Notes: generated by a model not told the origin, from the sequence alone. Shown: positions 22,199 to 30,215, counted from the first letter of the stretch. The stretch: 40,605 nucleotides of DNA from Acidobacteriota bacterium (GCA_022826825.1 JAJDUD010000055.1:1-40605), one strand, 5' to 3'. A program made the numbers and translations.

Positions 22199-22320
22199 AC
22201 GCGGCCCGCAGGGCCGCAACGGCACACCGCCGCCCCAGCCAGACGGCGTCGCCACCCCGCCAAACGGTCTGATTCTGGGAAAATCCGCACCCATTCCAGT
22301 CAGAGCAAGAGGATTTATCC

Positions 22321-23295
22321 ATGAACACACCGTCACTTGGACGCCTGCAGCGCGTTGAGCTGCGGGAGATCTGGAGCAGCGAATCAGCGGATTTCACGCC
22401 GTGGCTAGCGCGTCCGGAAAACATGAAGGTTCTCGAAGAGACCCTTGGGATGGAACTGGAAGTCGAGTCCGAGGAGAAACCCGTCGGGCCATTCCGCGCC
22501 GACATCCTGTGCAAGGACCTCAGCACGAATACATGGGTCCTAATCGAGAACCAGCTGGAGCGAACGGATCACCTTCATCTAGGTCAACTCCTCACTTACT
22601 CTGCTGGCCTTCAGGCCGTGACCATCGTCTGGGTCGCGGCCCGCTTTACCGACGAACACCGGGCCGCTCTCGATTGGCTCAACGAGATCACGGATAACCG
22701 GTTCTGCTTTCTCGGCCTTGAGGTGGAACTTTGGCGCATCGGAGATTCACTCGCCGCCCCCAAGTTCAATGTCGTTTCCAAACCCAACGATTGGTCGCGG
22801 TCGGTCAAACAGGCCCTGGATGATGGCGGGCTCTCCGAACTCCAGGTTCGGCAGAGGAGGTACTGGGAAGCCTTCCACCGCGTCCTCAACGGTGCGAAAG
22901 GGGGCATCTCTGGCAACAGGAAGCCGCGGCCAGAGAATTGGATGAGCTACAGCGCCGGACGAAGTGGTTTCGGGCTTCTCGTCTCAAGAAACAGACAACG
23001 GAAGCGGATCCGGGCATCCATGTATCTCTCAGGGGACAGCGCGAGAGCGTTCTTCGCGCTATTGCAGCGCGACAAAGACTCCATCGAACGGGAATTGGAT
23101 CAACAACTCGTATGGCGTGAGATGCGTAAGGAGTGCGAGATCGCGGCCTACCTAGATGATGTGGACCTCGACGACGAATCCGATTGGCCGCGGCAGCACG
23201 AATGGCTCGCGACACGTCTCAACGAGTTGCATCGTGTGTTTTCGCCTCGCATCAAGGACCTGACCCTGGACGACCCAGAAGGGGATGGGGAGTAG
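22321..23295 (+). CDS. DUF4268 protein with PD-(D/E)XK-like N-terminal domain
   Basis: A 324-residue protein of a family common in accessory regions. The N-terminal half holds ELREIWSSESADFTPWLA, then FRADILCKD with D61 and VLIENQLERTDHLHLGQLL with E76-x-Q78, a nuclease-fold site in which Gln replaces the usual Lys. The middle strand WVAARFTDEHRAALDWLNE and LEVELWRIGDS are typical of the family. The C-terminal half (about 175-315, RYWEAF...WMSYSAGRSG...SDWPRQHEWL) is the DUF4268 domain proper, which also occurs fused to a PIN toxin at 24641-25666. Codon use is less GC-rich than the housekeeping genes. It lies between two duplicated gene ends. Function unknown; a nucleic-acid or defence role is inferred. 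Confidence 0.8.
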   Translation: MNTPSLGRLQRVELREIWSSESADFTPWLARPENMKVLEETLGMELEVESEEKPVGPFRADILCKDLSTNTWVLIENQLERTDHLHLGQLLTYSAGLQAVTIVWVAARFTDEHRAALDWLNEITDNRFCFLGLEVELWRIGDSLAAPKFNVVSKPNDWSRSVKQALDDGGLSELQVRQRRYWEAFHRVLNGAKGGISGNRKPRPENWMSYSAGRSGFGLLVSRNRQRKRIRASMYLSGDSARAFFALLQRDKDSIERELDQQLVWREMRKECEIAAYLDDVDLDDESDWPRQHEWLATRLNELHRVFSPRIKDLTLDDPEGDGE

Positions 23296-23321
23296 AAGAA
23301 CCGGCCCTGAGACGACCCGGT

Positions 23322-23618
23322 TCACGGGATGGGGCGCCGGGATGCCTCCTCCCGCTCCTCAAGATCAGCGTCCCATTCCCGAAAGAACACATCACCTTCG
23401 ACGATGCGGCCCTGATCCAGGTCGTCCGCGCCCGCCGCGATTTCTCCTCGCGCGCGTTCGATCTCGGCCCGCAGCACCGCGCGACGGTGTTGAAACGACC
23501 GCAGGGCGGCGCGGACGACCTCGCTGACCGACTGGTACTCGCCGTCCCGAACGAGCGAATTCAGGAAATCGGCCTGCTCGGGCGTGAAGGAAATGCTGAT
23601 GCTCGCTCGCTTCGTCAT
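23322..23618 (-). CDS. ParD-type antitoxin, apparently orphan
   Basis: A 98-residue ribbon-helix-helix protein. ASISISFTPEQADFLNSLVR, then DGEYQSVSEVVRAALRSF, is the classic ParD/CopG start, and the acidic C-terminal tail (about 60-95) would wrap the toxin. A GAGAGG ribosome binding site precedes the ATG. ParE normally follows directly on the same strand, but the DUF4268 gene ends there on the other strand, only 27 bp away. The toxin therefore appears lost, or the antitoxin serves another partner. An orphan ParD could still act as a repressor or protect against a toxin encoded elsewhere. Confidence 0.8.
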   Translation of the reverse strand: MTKRASISISFTPEQADFLNSLVRDGEYQSVSEVVRAALRSFQHRRAVLRAEIERARGEIAAGADDLDQGRIVEGDVFFREWDADLEEREEASRRPIP

Positions 23619-23655
23619 GAACCTCTCTCCCTGGCTGCGTCAACGTAGCACCCGA

Positions 23656-23738
23656 CCTTCAGGCCATCGGAGACAGCCTTTCCGCCGGTCCTGGAGGCTG
23701 CGATCCGGCGGCTCTATCGGGCCGACGAGGACCCCTGA
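23656..23738 (+). pseudogene. Duplicated 3' end of the 19934-21964 gene (second extra copy, decayed)
   Basis: CTTCAGGCCATCGGAGACAG, then TTTCCGCCGGTCCTGGAGGC and an IRRLYRADEDP tail with stop match the end of the 676-residue gene, with a small deletion that shifts frame in the middle. It is more diverged than the copy at 22063, so older. A REP follows (23758-23773). The gap to 23918 otherwise shows no gene. Confidence 0.7.
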
Positions 23739-23757
23739 CAGCAGGACCGCCCGGAGC

Positions 23758-23773
23758 GCCGGCTTCAGCCGGC
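23758..23773. repeat. REP-like palindrome
   Basis: GCCGGCTTCAGCCGGC, 19 nt after the decayed gene end, in the same relative position as the REPs at 21984 and 22182. Confidence 0.75.
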
Positions 23774-23918
23774 AACCGTCCGCCCAAGGCGAGCGTAACG
23801 GCCGCGCATGGGCACGATGAGTCATACTGTTGTCTTCCCTAGCCGGAGGTCCTAGCGTGGGTCCCGAGGCCCCTCCACGGACACAACACGAGACAGACTT
23901 TCCAGGAGGTACTCCAGC

Positions 23919-24230
23919 GTGAACGCATCCAAGACTGTGTGCATCGACCAGATTCCGAAGGTGATCGCGGCCGCGAAGGAGAGCCGGTTCATTCGGGAGC
24001 AGTTGCAGCCTCTACTCGACGCTGGGTGGGTCGGTTTCGAGCCCCACGCCCACAACACGATCCGAAGACAATCCCCGCACGTTTGGGTACAGGCAAAGGC
24101 GAACCAGGACGGAAGTTTCGACATCTACTCCGGTCCCGGCGACGTGCACTGCAAGGTCAAGTCGGTCGCCGAGGTCTTGGAGTTCGCCGACAAGCTGAAG
24201 CAGGCGGTCGAGGTAGCGGATCTGAACTAG
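23919..24230 (+). CDS. Hypothetical protein
   Basis: A 103-residue soluble protein, not recognised. It starts with GTG 8 nt after a strong AGGAGGT (23904-23910), which makes it one of the best ribosome binding sites in the window and supports a real gene. The sequence is mixed helix and strand: IPKVIAAAKESRFIREQLQP, then HVWVQAKANQDGSFDIYSGPGD, then VKSVAEVLEFADKLKQAVEV. The QDGSFDIY...KVKSVAEVLEFADKL part looks like a small alpha/beta domain. It stands alone between a decayed gene end and the VapBC-type pair. Confidence 0.6.
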   Translation: MNASKTVCIDQIPKVIAAAKESRFIREQLQPLLDAGWVGFEPHAHNTIRRQSPHVWVQAKANQDGSFDIYSGPGDVHCKVKSVAEVLEFADKLKQAVEVADLN

Positions 24231-24324
24231 CGGTTTCCCGGGCTCGAACGCGCGAGGTCGGGAATCGGCCCGCTCCGAGGAGCGGCGGGCACGCGAGAGA
24301 TCACGCCAGAGGTCACGGATGTTG

Positions 24325-24353
24325 TTGACCGACAAGGAATATGGCCATATAAT
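24325..24353 (+). promoter_or_regulatory. Strong promoter with palindromic operator, predicted leaderless
   Basis: TTGACC (24325-24330), a 17-nt spacer and a perfect TATAAT (24348-24353), followed after 6 nt by the ATG at 24360. Transcription should start at or within a base of the start codon, and there is no Shine-Dalgarno site. A perfect 12-bp palindrome ATATGGCCATAT (24339-24350) overlaps the -10 box, the usual place for an antitoxin operator; a partial second half-site TATATATGG lies over the start codon. Confidence 0.75.
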
Positions 24354-24359
24354 CTATAT

Positions 24360-24644
24360 ATGGCTACTATGACGATCAAAACCACGTACTCGCTCGATGT
24401 TGGCACGGTGCGGGCTCTGGAGGATCTGGCGCGACGGTGGAGCGTTTCGAAGTCCGAGGCGCTGCGCAGAGCGATCCGCAGTGAACTCGAGCGGCAGCCC
24501 TCAAGGCGGGACACCAGAATGCGGGCCCTCAGAGAACTTCAGGACTCGGTGGCAAGCCGCGGCGTGGACTTGGCGGCTTGGGAACGAGAAGCACGTGAAA
24601 TGCGGCGCGCTTCGTTCCCGCGTCTTCCCGGTGACCCCGAGTGA
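24360..24644 (+). CDS. vapB: Ribbon-helix-helix antitoxin (VapB/CopG type)
   Basis: A 94-residue protein. Residues 4-45 (TIKTTYSLDVGTVRALEDLA then RRWSVSKSEALRRAIRSEL) are a ribbon-helix-helix DNA-binding domain. The rest is a charged helical tail that would mask the PIN toxin encoded next. It should repress its own promoter through the palindrome at 24339-24350. The stop overlaps the toxin's GTG start by 4 nt, the usual translational coupling of antitoxin and toxin. No Shine-Dalgarno site, consistent with a leaderless mRNA. Confidence 0.85.
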   Translation: MATMTIKTTYSLDVGTVRALEDLARRWSVSKSEALRRAIRSELERQPSRRDTRMRALRELQDSVASRGVDLAAWEREAREMRRASFPRLPGDPE

Positions 24645-25666
24645 TTCACCTGGACACCAGCTTCCTGATCCGCATTCTCGACCCGGATGCCCCCGAGGCT
24701 CGCCTGCTCGAAACGATGGACCCGGACGAGTCCATCGTCGTCAGCGCGCTCGCCTGGGCCGAGTTCCAGTGCGGGCCGATCAAACCCGCGGAGCAGGAGC
24801 TGGCAACGCGCATCGTGGACTCGTACCGCGATTTCACGATCGAGCACGCGGGCGTCGCTGCGCATCTCTTCAACGAGTCCGGCCGGCGTCGCGGCTCCCT
24901 GCCGGACTGCGTCATCGCGGCGGTGGCAATCCATGACGGGGCGCGTCTCGCCACCGCGAACCTGACCGACTTTCGCCGGTTCGAAACTGCTGGCTTGAAG
25001 CTGATCGGCGACGTGGGGTCAGACGTTGGTCCGGGATGGGGCGGCGCAGGGTGGCGACGTCCACCCGAAGTTCAGGACTCCGTTGCCGGCTGGTACACCG
25101 GCGGTCAGGGCGCGGACCCCTCTCGGGAGGGGTCACCGGCATCCGGCGGCTCCCCAGCTTCGTCTCGAACGGGGCCACCCGGGGTGAGGGAGGCGTCGCT
25201 AGCCGGCTTGAGCGCCCCGGATTTCCACCGGAAGTACTGGGACGCCGTCCTCGACAAACTCAATCGCATTGGCGGGCCCGTTTCCGGCAACAGTGTGCAT
25301 CCGCCGTTCGCCCGGAGAACCCCGGCGACGTACAACTGGATGAGTTTTCCGATCGGCAGAAGCGAGTTCTACCTCTACGCGACCACGCACCGCACGGCGG
25401 GACGGATCTCCGCATCCCTCTACATGTCGAAGAATGGAGCGTTCGCCTTCGACCGGTTGATGCGCGACCGGAAAGACATCGAGTCCGATATGAAATCGCC
25501 CATGGTCTGGGACGACGGGAAGCCGAACGAGCGGGAGATCGGGGTGCAGCTCAAGAACGCGGTCCTGAACGATCCAAACGATTGGGCGCGGCAGCACGAG
25601 TGGCTGGTCCGGAAGCTCAACCTGCTGGACCGCGTGTTTCGGCCGAGGATCAAGCGGCTTCCTTGA
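24641..25666 (+). CDS. vapC: VapC-type PIN toxin fused to a DUF4268 C-terminal domain
   Basis: A 341-residue chimera. Residues 1-125 are a full PIN ribonuclease domain (MIHLDTSFLIRILD with D5, E41 in WAEFQCG, D89 in LPDCVIAA, D110 in NLTDF), ending where VapC proteins normally end (LKLIGDV). Residues about 126-194 are a Gly/Pro/Ser-rich linker without clear fold. Residues about 195-341 match the C-terminal half of the DUF4268 protein at 22321-23295 (RKYWDAVLDKL, YNWMSFPIGRSEFYL, DWARQHEWLVRKL, RVFRPRIKRL). No stop or frameshift separates the parts, so one polypeptide is expected. Either it is a real two-domain toxin or a lucky in-frame junction made by recombination that joined a VapC gene to half of a DUF4268 gene. 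Confidence 0.75.
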   Translation: MIHLDTSFLIRILDPDAPEARLLETMDPDESIVVSALAWAEFQCGPIKPAEQELATRIVDSYRDFTIEHAGVAAHLFNESGRRRGSLPDCVIAAVAIHDGARLATANLTDFRRFETAGLKLIGDVGSDVGPGWGGAGWRRPPEVQDSVAGWYTGGQGADPSREGSPASGGSPASSRTGPPGVREASLAGLSAPDFHRKYWDAVLDKLNRIGGPVSGNSVHPPFARRTPATYNWMSFPIGRSEFYLYATTHRTAGRISASLYMSKNGAFAFDRLMRDRKDIESDMKSPMVWDDGKPNEREIGVQLKNAVLNDPNDWARQHEWLVRKLNLLDRVFRPRIKRLP

Positions 25667-25682
25667 GCCGGCGCACGGTTAG

Positions 25683-26360
25683 CTAACCGCCGAGCAGCGC
25701 CGCCACCGCCCTCTCGAACAGCGGCCGGATCAGTCCGCCGGCCAGCAGCAATGCGACGGCGCCCAGCACGCCCCAGACCAGGCGGCGCGTCCCGGAGCTC
25801 CGTTCCAGGGACTTGTTCATCTGGGCCGTGAGCTTCAACAGCGCATTCTCCAGCCGGCTGAACCGGGCGTCGAACTCCGCAGACCGCTGGTCCATGCGGG
25901 CCTCCGAATCCTTCGTCCGCTGCTCCGCCCGCGCGTCCACCTCGGCCAACCGCTCGTTGAGCCGGGCCTCCAGATCCTTCGTCCGCCGATCCGCCCGCGC
26001 GTCCACCTCGGCCAACCGCTCGTTGAGCCGGACTTCCAGATCCTTCGTCCGCTGCTCCGCCCGCGCGTCCACCCGGGCGATCTCCGCCTTGAGTTCCCTC
26101 TTGAGTTCCCTAGTGTCTTCGCGGTGCTGCCGCCGGAACTCCCGGAACTCCTCGCGATCCTCCTGCCGTTCCGTACGCGTCGCCGCGAACTGACCGTACA
26201 CGAGGTTCAGGCCGTCCGTGAGCTTCCGGTCCAGCCCCCGGATCGCCGTCATCTCCGCGCTGCTCACGATTCTCTCTTCACCATTACCGAGGCCAGTATA
26301 GGGCCCCTCCACGACACCGGTGGCGGCGTTTGCGACCGGGTTTTTCTTTGCTTCGTCCAA
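25683..26360 (-). CDS. Coiled-coil protein with C-terminal membrane anchor, 225 residues
   Basis: Long helical protein: residues about 55-185 are charged heptads with an internal repeat of about 22 residues (RLNERLAEVDARAEQRTKDL occurs in near-identical form several times). Residues about 195-215 are a hydrophobic helix (LVWGVLGAVALLLAGGLI) followed by a short tail. It is larger than, and only architecturally similar to, the protein at 2138-2566, but the upstream element at 26421-26479 is clearly shared. The open frame starts with TTG at 26360; a GTG at residue 32 with a purine-rich lead is an alternative. A tethering or scaffold role at the membrane is plausible. Function unknown. Confidence 0.7.
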   Translation of the reverse strand: MDEAKKNPVANAATGVVEGPYTGLGNGEERIVSSAEMTAIRGLDRKLTDGLNLVYGQFAATRTERQEDREEFREFRRQHREDTRELKRELKAEIARVDARAEQRTKDLEVRLNERLAEVDARADRRTKDLEARLNERLAEVDARAEQRTKDSEARMDQRSAEFDARFSRLENALLKLTAQMNKSLERSSGTRRLVWGVLGAVALLLAGGLIRPLFERAVAALLGG

Positions 26361-26420
26361 GGCGGTGGTCCCCCCGAGTGGAATGACGAGAACGAGGCGC
26401 GCGTGCCCCGTCCTTCACCA

Positions 26421-26479
26421 CCTATAGACGTAATTCCGGGTGTTTTTTTCCCGCCTGGAGCGCCAATGTGGAAAAGTCG
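26421..26479 (-). promoter_or_regulatory. Third copy of the putative ECF-sigma promoter element
   Basis: On the minus strand this reads CGACTTTTCCACATT, CGCTCC, GGGAAA, a 16-nt spacer, then CGTCTATAGG. The spacer differs from that at 2064-2079, while the boxes and their spacing are kept, which argues for selection on the boxes. It lies about 60 nt upstream of the coiled-coil gene at 25683-26360. Confidence 0.6.
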
Positions 26480-26604
26480 GAGTGAAGCTGCACCGAAGCG
26501 ACTACTGAACGTGGGCCTGGGCACCGGTCGGCAGGCGGCCTTCCAGACCGTTTCCGCGGTGAGGATGGGTACGGTTGTGCGGTTTCGCGGCCTGCGGCCG
26601 CGAT

Positions 26605-26621
26605 GCCGGCCGGAGGCCGGC
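26605..26621. repeat. REP-like palindrome
   Basis: GCCGGCCGGAGGCCGGC with CGATGCC-type lead and GCTCC tail, between the coiled-coil promoter and the end of the amidohydrolase gene. Confidence 0.8.
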
Positions 26622-26674
26622 GCTCCACTGCCGTGCGCCCTTTGCGCGTGCAGCGGGACGTGGTTTTGTCGAAC

Positions 26675-28129
26675 CTACTCCAGCCCCACCAAACCCTTCA
26701 CCGACGCGATCAGCTTGAGCGAGTCGTAGCCGACGCCGTCCTTGAAGACGGTGACCACGTTGCGGATCTGGAAGGGGTCCACCACCGGGTCCCCGTCGAT
26801 GAGGATGAGGTCGGCGAGCTTGCCTTCCTCGATGCTGCCGAGGTCGCCGTCCACGCCGAGCACGCGGGCGCCGTTCAGGCTCAGCACCTGCATCGCCTGC
26901 GAGGGGGTGAACTCGGCTTCGAGCAGCAGCTCGTAGTTCCGCTGGTCGCCGTAGCCGGGGAGCGCGCCGCCGTTCCCGGTGGGGTCCACCCCGGCGGCGA
27001 GCAGGCCGCCCGCCTGGAAGTAGCGGTACTCGAACGCCTGGGCCTTCGGGAAGAGGTCCTGCATGACCGCGTCGCTGGCGCCGGCGATCTCCTCGCGGCG
27101 GGCGAGGTACTCGTCGCGGGCGCCGGGGGAGAGCGCCTCGAGGTTCCGGTCCTCGAGCGGCGGGCGGCCGGGCACCGAGAGCTCATAGACCGCGAGCGTC
27201 GAGGTGAGGGCGACCTCGTTGTCCACCATGTGGGAGATGGTGGCGTTGACCTCGTCCGAATCGATGTCGATGTCGCGGAGGGTGTTCCGGAAGTCGGGCG
27301 GGCACTCGTCCGGCTCCTTGTCGGCGTGGTACTCGGTGTTCGTGAAGAACCCGTGCTCCAGCGAGTCGATCCCGAGGTCCACCGCCTCGCGGAAGGTCAC
27401 CGAGCAGAGATGCGCGGTGAACTTGAGGCCGTGCTTGTGCGCTTCCTCGATGGCGGCGCCGAGTTCGGCCCGGGAGATTCGGGTGTAGGCCTTGAACCAG
27501 GTCGCCCCCTCCTCGGCCCAGTAGGCCACCACCCGGCGGGCGTCCTCGGGGGTGGACACCTGGGTCATGTAGGTGCTGGCGCCGGCGCCCGAGATGTAGG
27601 GGCCGGTGATGTGCATCCGCGGGCCCACGATCTCGCCCGCCTCGATGGCGCGGCGCATGTTGATCTCGCTGTACGGGGAATAGCTGCCCGTGGTGCGGAT
27701 GGTGGTGACCCCGGCCGCGAGGTAGAGCCGCGGCGAGGTGGTGTTCATCTGCGAGTGCCGCGCCGCGGTCGTGTAGAAGGTGTGGTTGTGGATGCCGATG
27801 AGGCCCGGGATCACGGTGTGCCCGGACCCGTCGATCCGGCGCGCGCCCTCGGGAATCTCCACCTCGCCGTCCGCGCCCAGGCTCTGGATGCGGCGGTCCG
27901 CGATGACCACGGTCCGGCCGCTCTGCGGAGCGGCGCCGGTGCCGTCCACGACCTGGACCCCGGTGATCGCGATGACCGGGTCGCCGTACTGCACGAACTC
28001 CCGGGCGTCCTCGGTGAGTTGGTCCGCGGTCTGGGCGGCGGCCGCCGCCGGAAGCGCGAGGAGCGCGACGGCCCCGAGAAGTCCCGGGAGCTTGCTGGCC
28101 ATCGAGCGGCGGAACGAGAGATCGGACAT
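26675..28129 (-). CDS. Secreted amidohydrolase-family metal-dependent hydrolase
   Basis: A 484-residue exported enzyme. The signal peptide covers about residues 1-33 (LLGAVALLALPAAAAAQ). The amidohydrolase set is complete: H114-x-H116 in GIHNHTF, K213 in WFKAY as the probable carboxylated metal-bridging lysine, H240 in KFTAHL, H259 in LEHGFF, and the aspartate of AAGVDPTGNG. The C-terminal beta-sandwich closes with GSIEEGKLADLILIDGDP. The subgroup resembles imidazolonepropionase/prolidase-like secreted amidohydrolases of Gram-negative soil and marine bacteria; the substrate is unknown. AAGGAGG lies 5 nt before the ATG. Transcribed divergently from the beta-propeller protein, with 78 bp between. 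Confidence 0.85.
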   Translation of the reverse strand: MSDLSFRRSMASKLPGLLGAVALLALPAAAAAQTADQLTEDAREFVQYGDPVIAITGVQVVDGTGAAPQSGRTVVIADRRIQSLGADGEVEIPEGARRIDGSGHTVIPGLIGIHNHTFYTTAARHSQMNTTSPRLYLAAGVTTIRTTGSYSPYSEINMRRAIEAGEIVGPRMHITGPYISGAGASTYMTQVSTPEDARRVVAYWAEEGATWFKAYTRISRAELGAAIEEAHKHGLKFTAHLCSVTFREAVDLGIDSLEHGFFTNTEYHADKEPDECPPDFRNTLRDIDIDSDEVNATISHMVDNEVALTSTLAVYELSVPGRPPLEDRNLEALSPGARDEYLARREEIAGASDAVMQDLFPKAQAFEYRYFQAGGLLAAGVDPTGNGGALPGYGDQRNYELLLEAEFTPSQAMQVLSLNGARVLGVDGDLGSIEEGKLADLILIDGDPVVDPFQIRNVVTVFKDGVGYDSLKLIASVKGLVGLE

Positions 28130-28207
28130 CGGCGCCTCCTTGCCGGAGCGGGGAACCGGCGAACGGTATCCCGAATCCGGCCGTCCATGCGAGAATCACC
28201 GGTTCCC

Positions 28208-29545
28208 ATGCGTGCCCTGACTCGTTCGCGGCTTGCCGGCCCGGTCGGCGCCCTGCTGCTCGCCGCGGGCGCAGGCGCGCAGGAGGGTGTCTCGCCGCTC
28301 GAGACCCCCGCCCCCGACGGGAGCGGGATGTACTCGCTCTACGCGGGTCCGGAGGGCGCGACCTTCCTCAGTTGGGTGGAAACGGCCGGCGAGGGGCACG
28401 CCCTCCGGTTCTCGGAACTCCAGCGTCCGGGGAGCAGCGAGGAAGTCACGGAGGACGCCTGGGGAGAGCCGAAGCTGGTCGCCGAGGGATCCGGCTGGTT
28501 CGCGAACTGGGCGGACCACCCGAGCATCGCGCTCGTCGGGGAGAACCGTCTCGCCGCCCACTATCTCGTCCGGAACCCGGAGGCCAGCGGCCACTACGGC
28601 TACGGGCTGAAGATCGTCTATTCGATGGACCGGGGCGCCACCTGGCGCGAGGTGTTCTCCGAGGGGCTGAAGAACGTCGAGAGCTACTCCGGGTTCGTTT
28701 CCTTCACCCCGGAGCTGGGCGGATTCTCGGCGGCCTACCTCACCCCGCCGCCGGGCGCGACGGACCCCGCGGACATGACCCTGCGGCTCGCCCGCTTCCA
28801 CGAGCAGGGCTACCAGCTCGGCAACCAGCGACTCGACCCCGACGTGTGCAGTTGCTGCCCCACCGCGATGGCGACCATCGACGGCGATCCGGCCGTCGTC
28901 TACCGGGACCGGGTCCGGAACGCCCCGGAGGACGACGTTCGCGACATCGCCATCACCCGCAAGCTGAGGGGCCGCTGGGAGCCGGGGAAGCCGGTGCACG
29001 CGGACGGCTGGGGCATCAACGCCTGCCCGGTGAACGGTCCCGCGATCGCGGCGACCGATGCCGCGGTGGCGGTCGCCTGGTTCACCATGGCCAGCGGGGA
29101 GCCCGAGGTCCGCTTCGCGTTCTCGCAGAACGGCGGGGAGGGCTTCGGAACCCCGATCCGGCTGGACGGCGGCAGCGGACGCGGCTACACCGCGGTCACG
29201 ATGCTCGACGACGGGAGCGCGGTCGCCGCCTGGCTCGAGGTCCCGGACTCGCGGCGCGGAGAGGTCCGGGTGCGGCGCGTCTGGCCGGACGGGCTGATCG
29301 GGCCGTCCGTCAAGGTGGCGGACGCTCCGGCGGGCCGGGAAGCCGGGGTCCTCCAGCTCGTCCGGGTCGCCAACGAGCCGCCGCCGGAGCCTGAGGAAGA
29401 CGAAGAGGGCGAGGCCGACGAGGAAGAAGCTGCGGAAGGCGAGGACATCGAGGAGGTGTTCGACGTCCAGGAGCGCCTCATGGTCGCCTGGCGGGACGGC
29501 AAGGTCCGGACCGCACTCGTGGCGGTCTCCGCCCTGGAGTTCTGA
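28208..29545 (+). CDS. Secreted sialidase-like (BNR-type beta-propeller) protein
   Basis: A 445-residue exported protein. The ATG at 28208 directly precedes a signal peptide (GPVGALLLAAGAGAQ); an upstream ATG at 28187 is possible but adds only seven residues. Repeated motifs of the BNR/Asp-box kind (IVYSMDRGATWREVF, FAFSQNGGEGFGTPI) and blade-like strands suggest a sialidase-fold propeller. A CSCC cluster in PDVCSCCPTAMATIDGDPAV is unusual and may bind metal. A very acidic Glu-rich insert (PEEDEEGEADEEEAAEGED) lies near residues 395-420. Catalytic sialidase residues are not evident, so a binding role is at least as likely. Its 3' end is duplicated at 30216-30243. Confidence 0.7.
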   Translation: MRALTRSRLAGPVGALLLAAGAGAQEGVSPLETPAPDGSGMYSLYAGPEGATFLSWVETAGEGHALRFSELQRPGSSEEVTEDAWGEPKLVAEGSGWFANWADHPSIALVGENRLAAHYLVRNPEASGHYGYGLKIVYSMDRGATWREVFSEGLKNVESYSGFVSFTPELGGFSAAYLTPPPGATDPADMTLRLARFHEQGYQLGNQRLDPDVCSCCPTAMATIDGDPAVVYRDRVRNAPEDDVRDIAITRKLRGRWEPGKPVHADGWGINACPVNGPAIAATDAAVAVAWFTMASGEPEVRFAFSQNGGEGFGTPIRLDGGSGRGYTAVTMLDDGSAVAAWLEVPDSRRGEVRVRRVWPDGLIGPSVKVADAPAGREAGVLQLVRVANEPPPEPEEDEEGEADEEEAAEGEDIEEVFDVQERLMVAWRDGKVRTALVAVSALEF

Positions 29546-30037
29546 GGGGCGCCCCCCGCGGGGCGCTTGGGAGCAGGAGCAGGAGCGCCGGTGTTCACAC
29601 CGGCATCGCGGCCCACAGGGCCGCGAAACTCCCGGCGCCGTTGCACCCCGTCGCGAGGACCCGAAACAGGGACGGCGAAACAGAGGTAGCGCGCGCGGTT
29701 GCCGCCGCGCCATTCCCTTTGGGCGAGACTGCCATGCGGCGCAATGAAGCCCAGGAGTTTCGCCCGCTCCCCGGGCGATGCCGGTCTGAAGACCGGCGCT
29801 CCTGGTCCTAAGCCGTTGCGTCAAGGTGGCGCGTACGGCTGGGAACGCCGGTCTCCGACCGGCACGCGCTGCGCGACCGCGCCGCGCACGGCACGACGCC
29901 GACCTGCGGGATGGCTCTCCCTCGGTGCAACGCAACACTCCTCACGCACCCGGATCCGCGTCGCCCAAGGCGGATAGCGGCACGTCATCCGCGGGCCTCC
30001 GGCCCGCTGTGCCGACCAGAGGTCGGCGTTCCAAGCC
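29520..30037. repeat. Large direct repeat, left copy (gene end plus REP-rich tail)
   Basis: Begins inside the last codons of the propeller gene (VAVSALEF stop) and runs about 515 bp. It contains REPs at 29587-29604, 29780-29797, 29847-29863 and 30011-30027. The right copy at 30216-30731 is near-identical apart from point changes and swaps of REP stem sequence. The block ends at GTTCCAAGCCG, the standard REP tail. Confidence 0.85.
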
Positions 30038-30065
30038 GTACTTGCCGTGGGGTCGGTCGGGAGCG

Positions 30066-30200
30066 CTCTTCTTCGAGACCATGGAGGCTGCCGTGGACGA
30101 GGCGGTTCGCCGGAGCCCGCAGCCGGGATATTTCCTGGTCGCCGAGTGCGTCTTCCGCAGCGAACAGCAGCCCGCCATCGTGTACTCCCGAGTGGGGTGA
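30066..30200 (+). other. Orphan gene-end-like fragment between the large repeats
   Basis: One frame reads FFETMEAAVDEAVRRSPQPG, then YFLVAECVFRSEQQPAIVYS, and a stop at 30200. Composition is that of real protein, unlike the REP sequence around it, but there is no start or upstream part. It looks like the 3' end of an unidentified gene carried in with the repeat. Confidence 0.4.
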
Positions 30201-30215
30201 GCGGTCGATTTCGAC

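Noticed and set aside
25087..25110. REP palindrome inside the linker of the PIN-DUF4268 fusion (GCCGG...CCGGC)
   Set aside because: Stem of only 5 bp with a different loop and without the usual lead and tail; not clearly a member of the family.
26603..28207. Upstream extension of the propeller gene by more than 500 codons
   Set aside because: It lies opposite the amidohydrolase gene and has no coding features; the signal peptide begins at 28208.
29826..30200. 124-codon gene through the large repeat
   Set aside because: Most of it is translated REP sequence; only the final 45 codons look protein-like, so they were listed as an orphan gene end.
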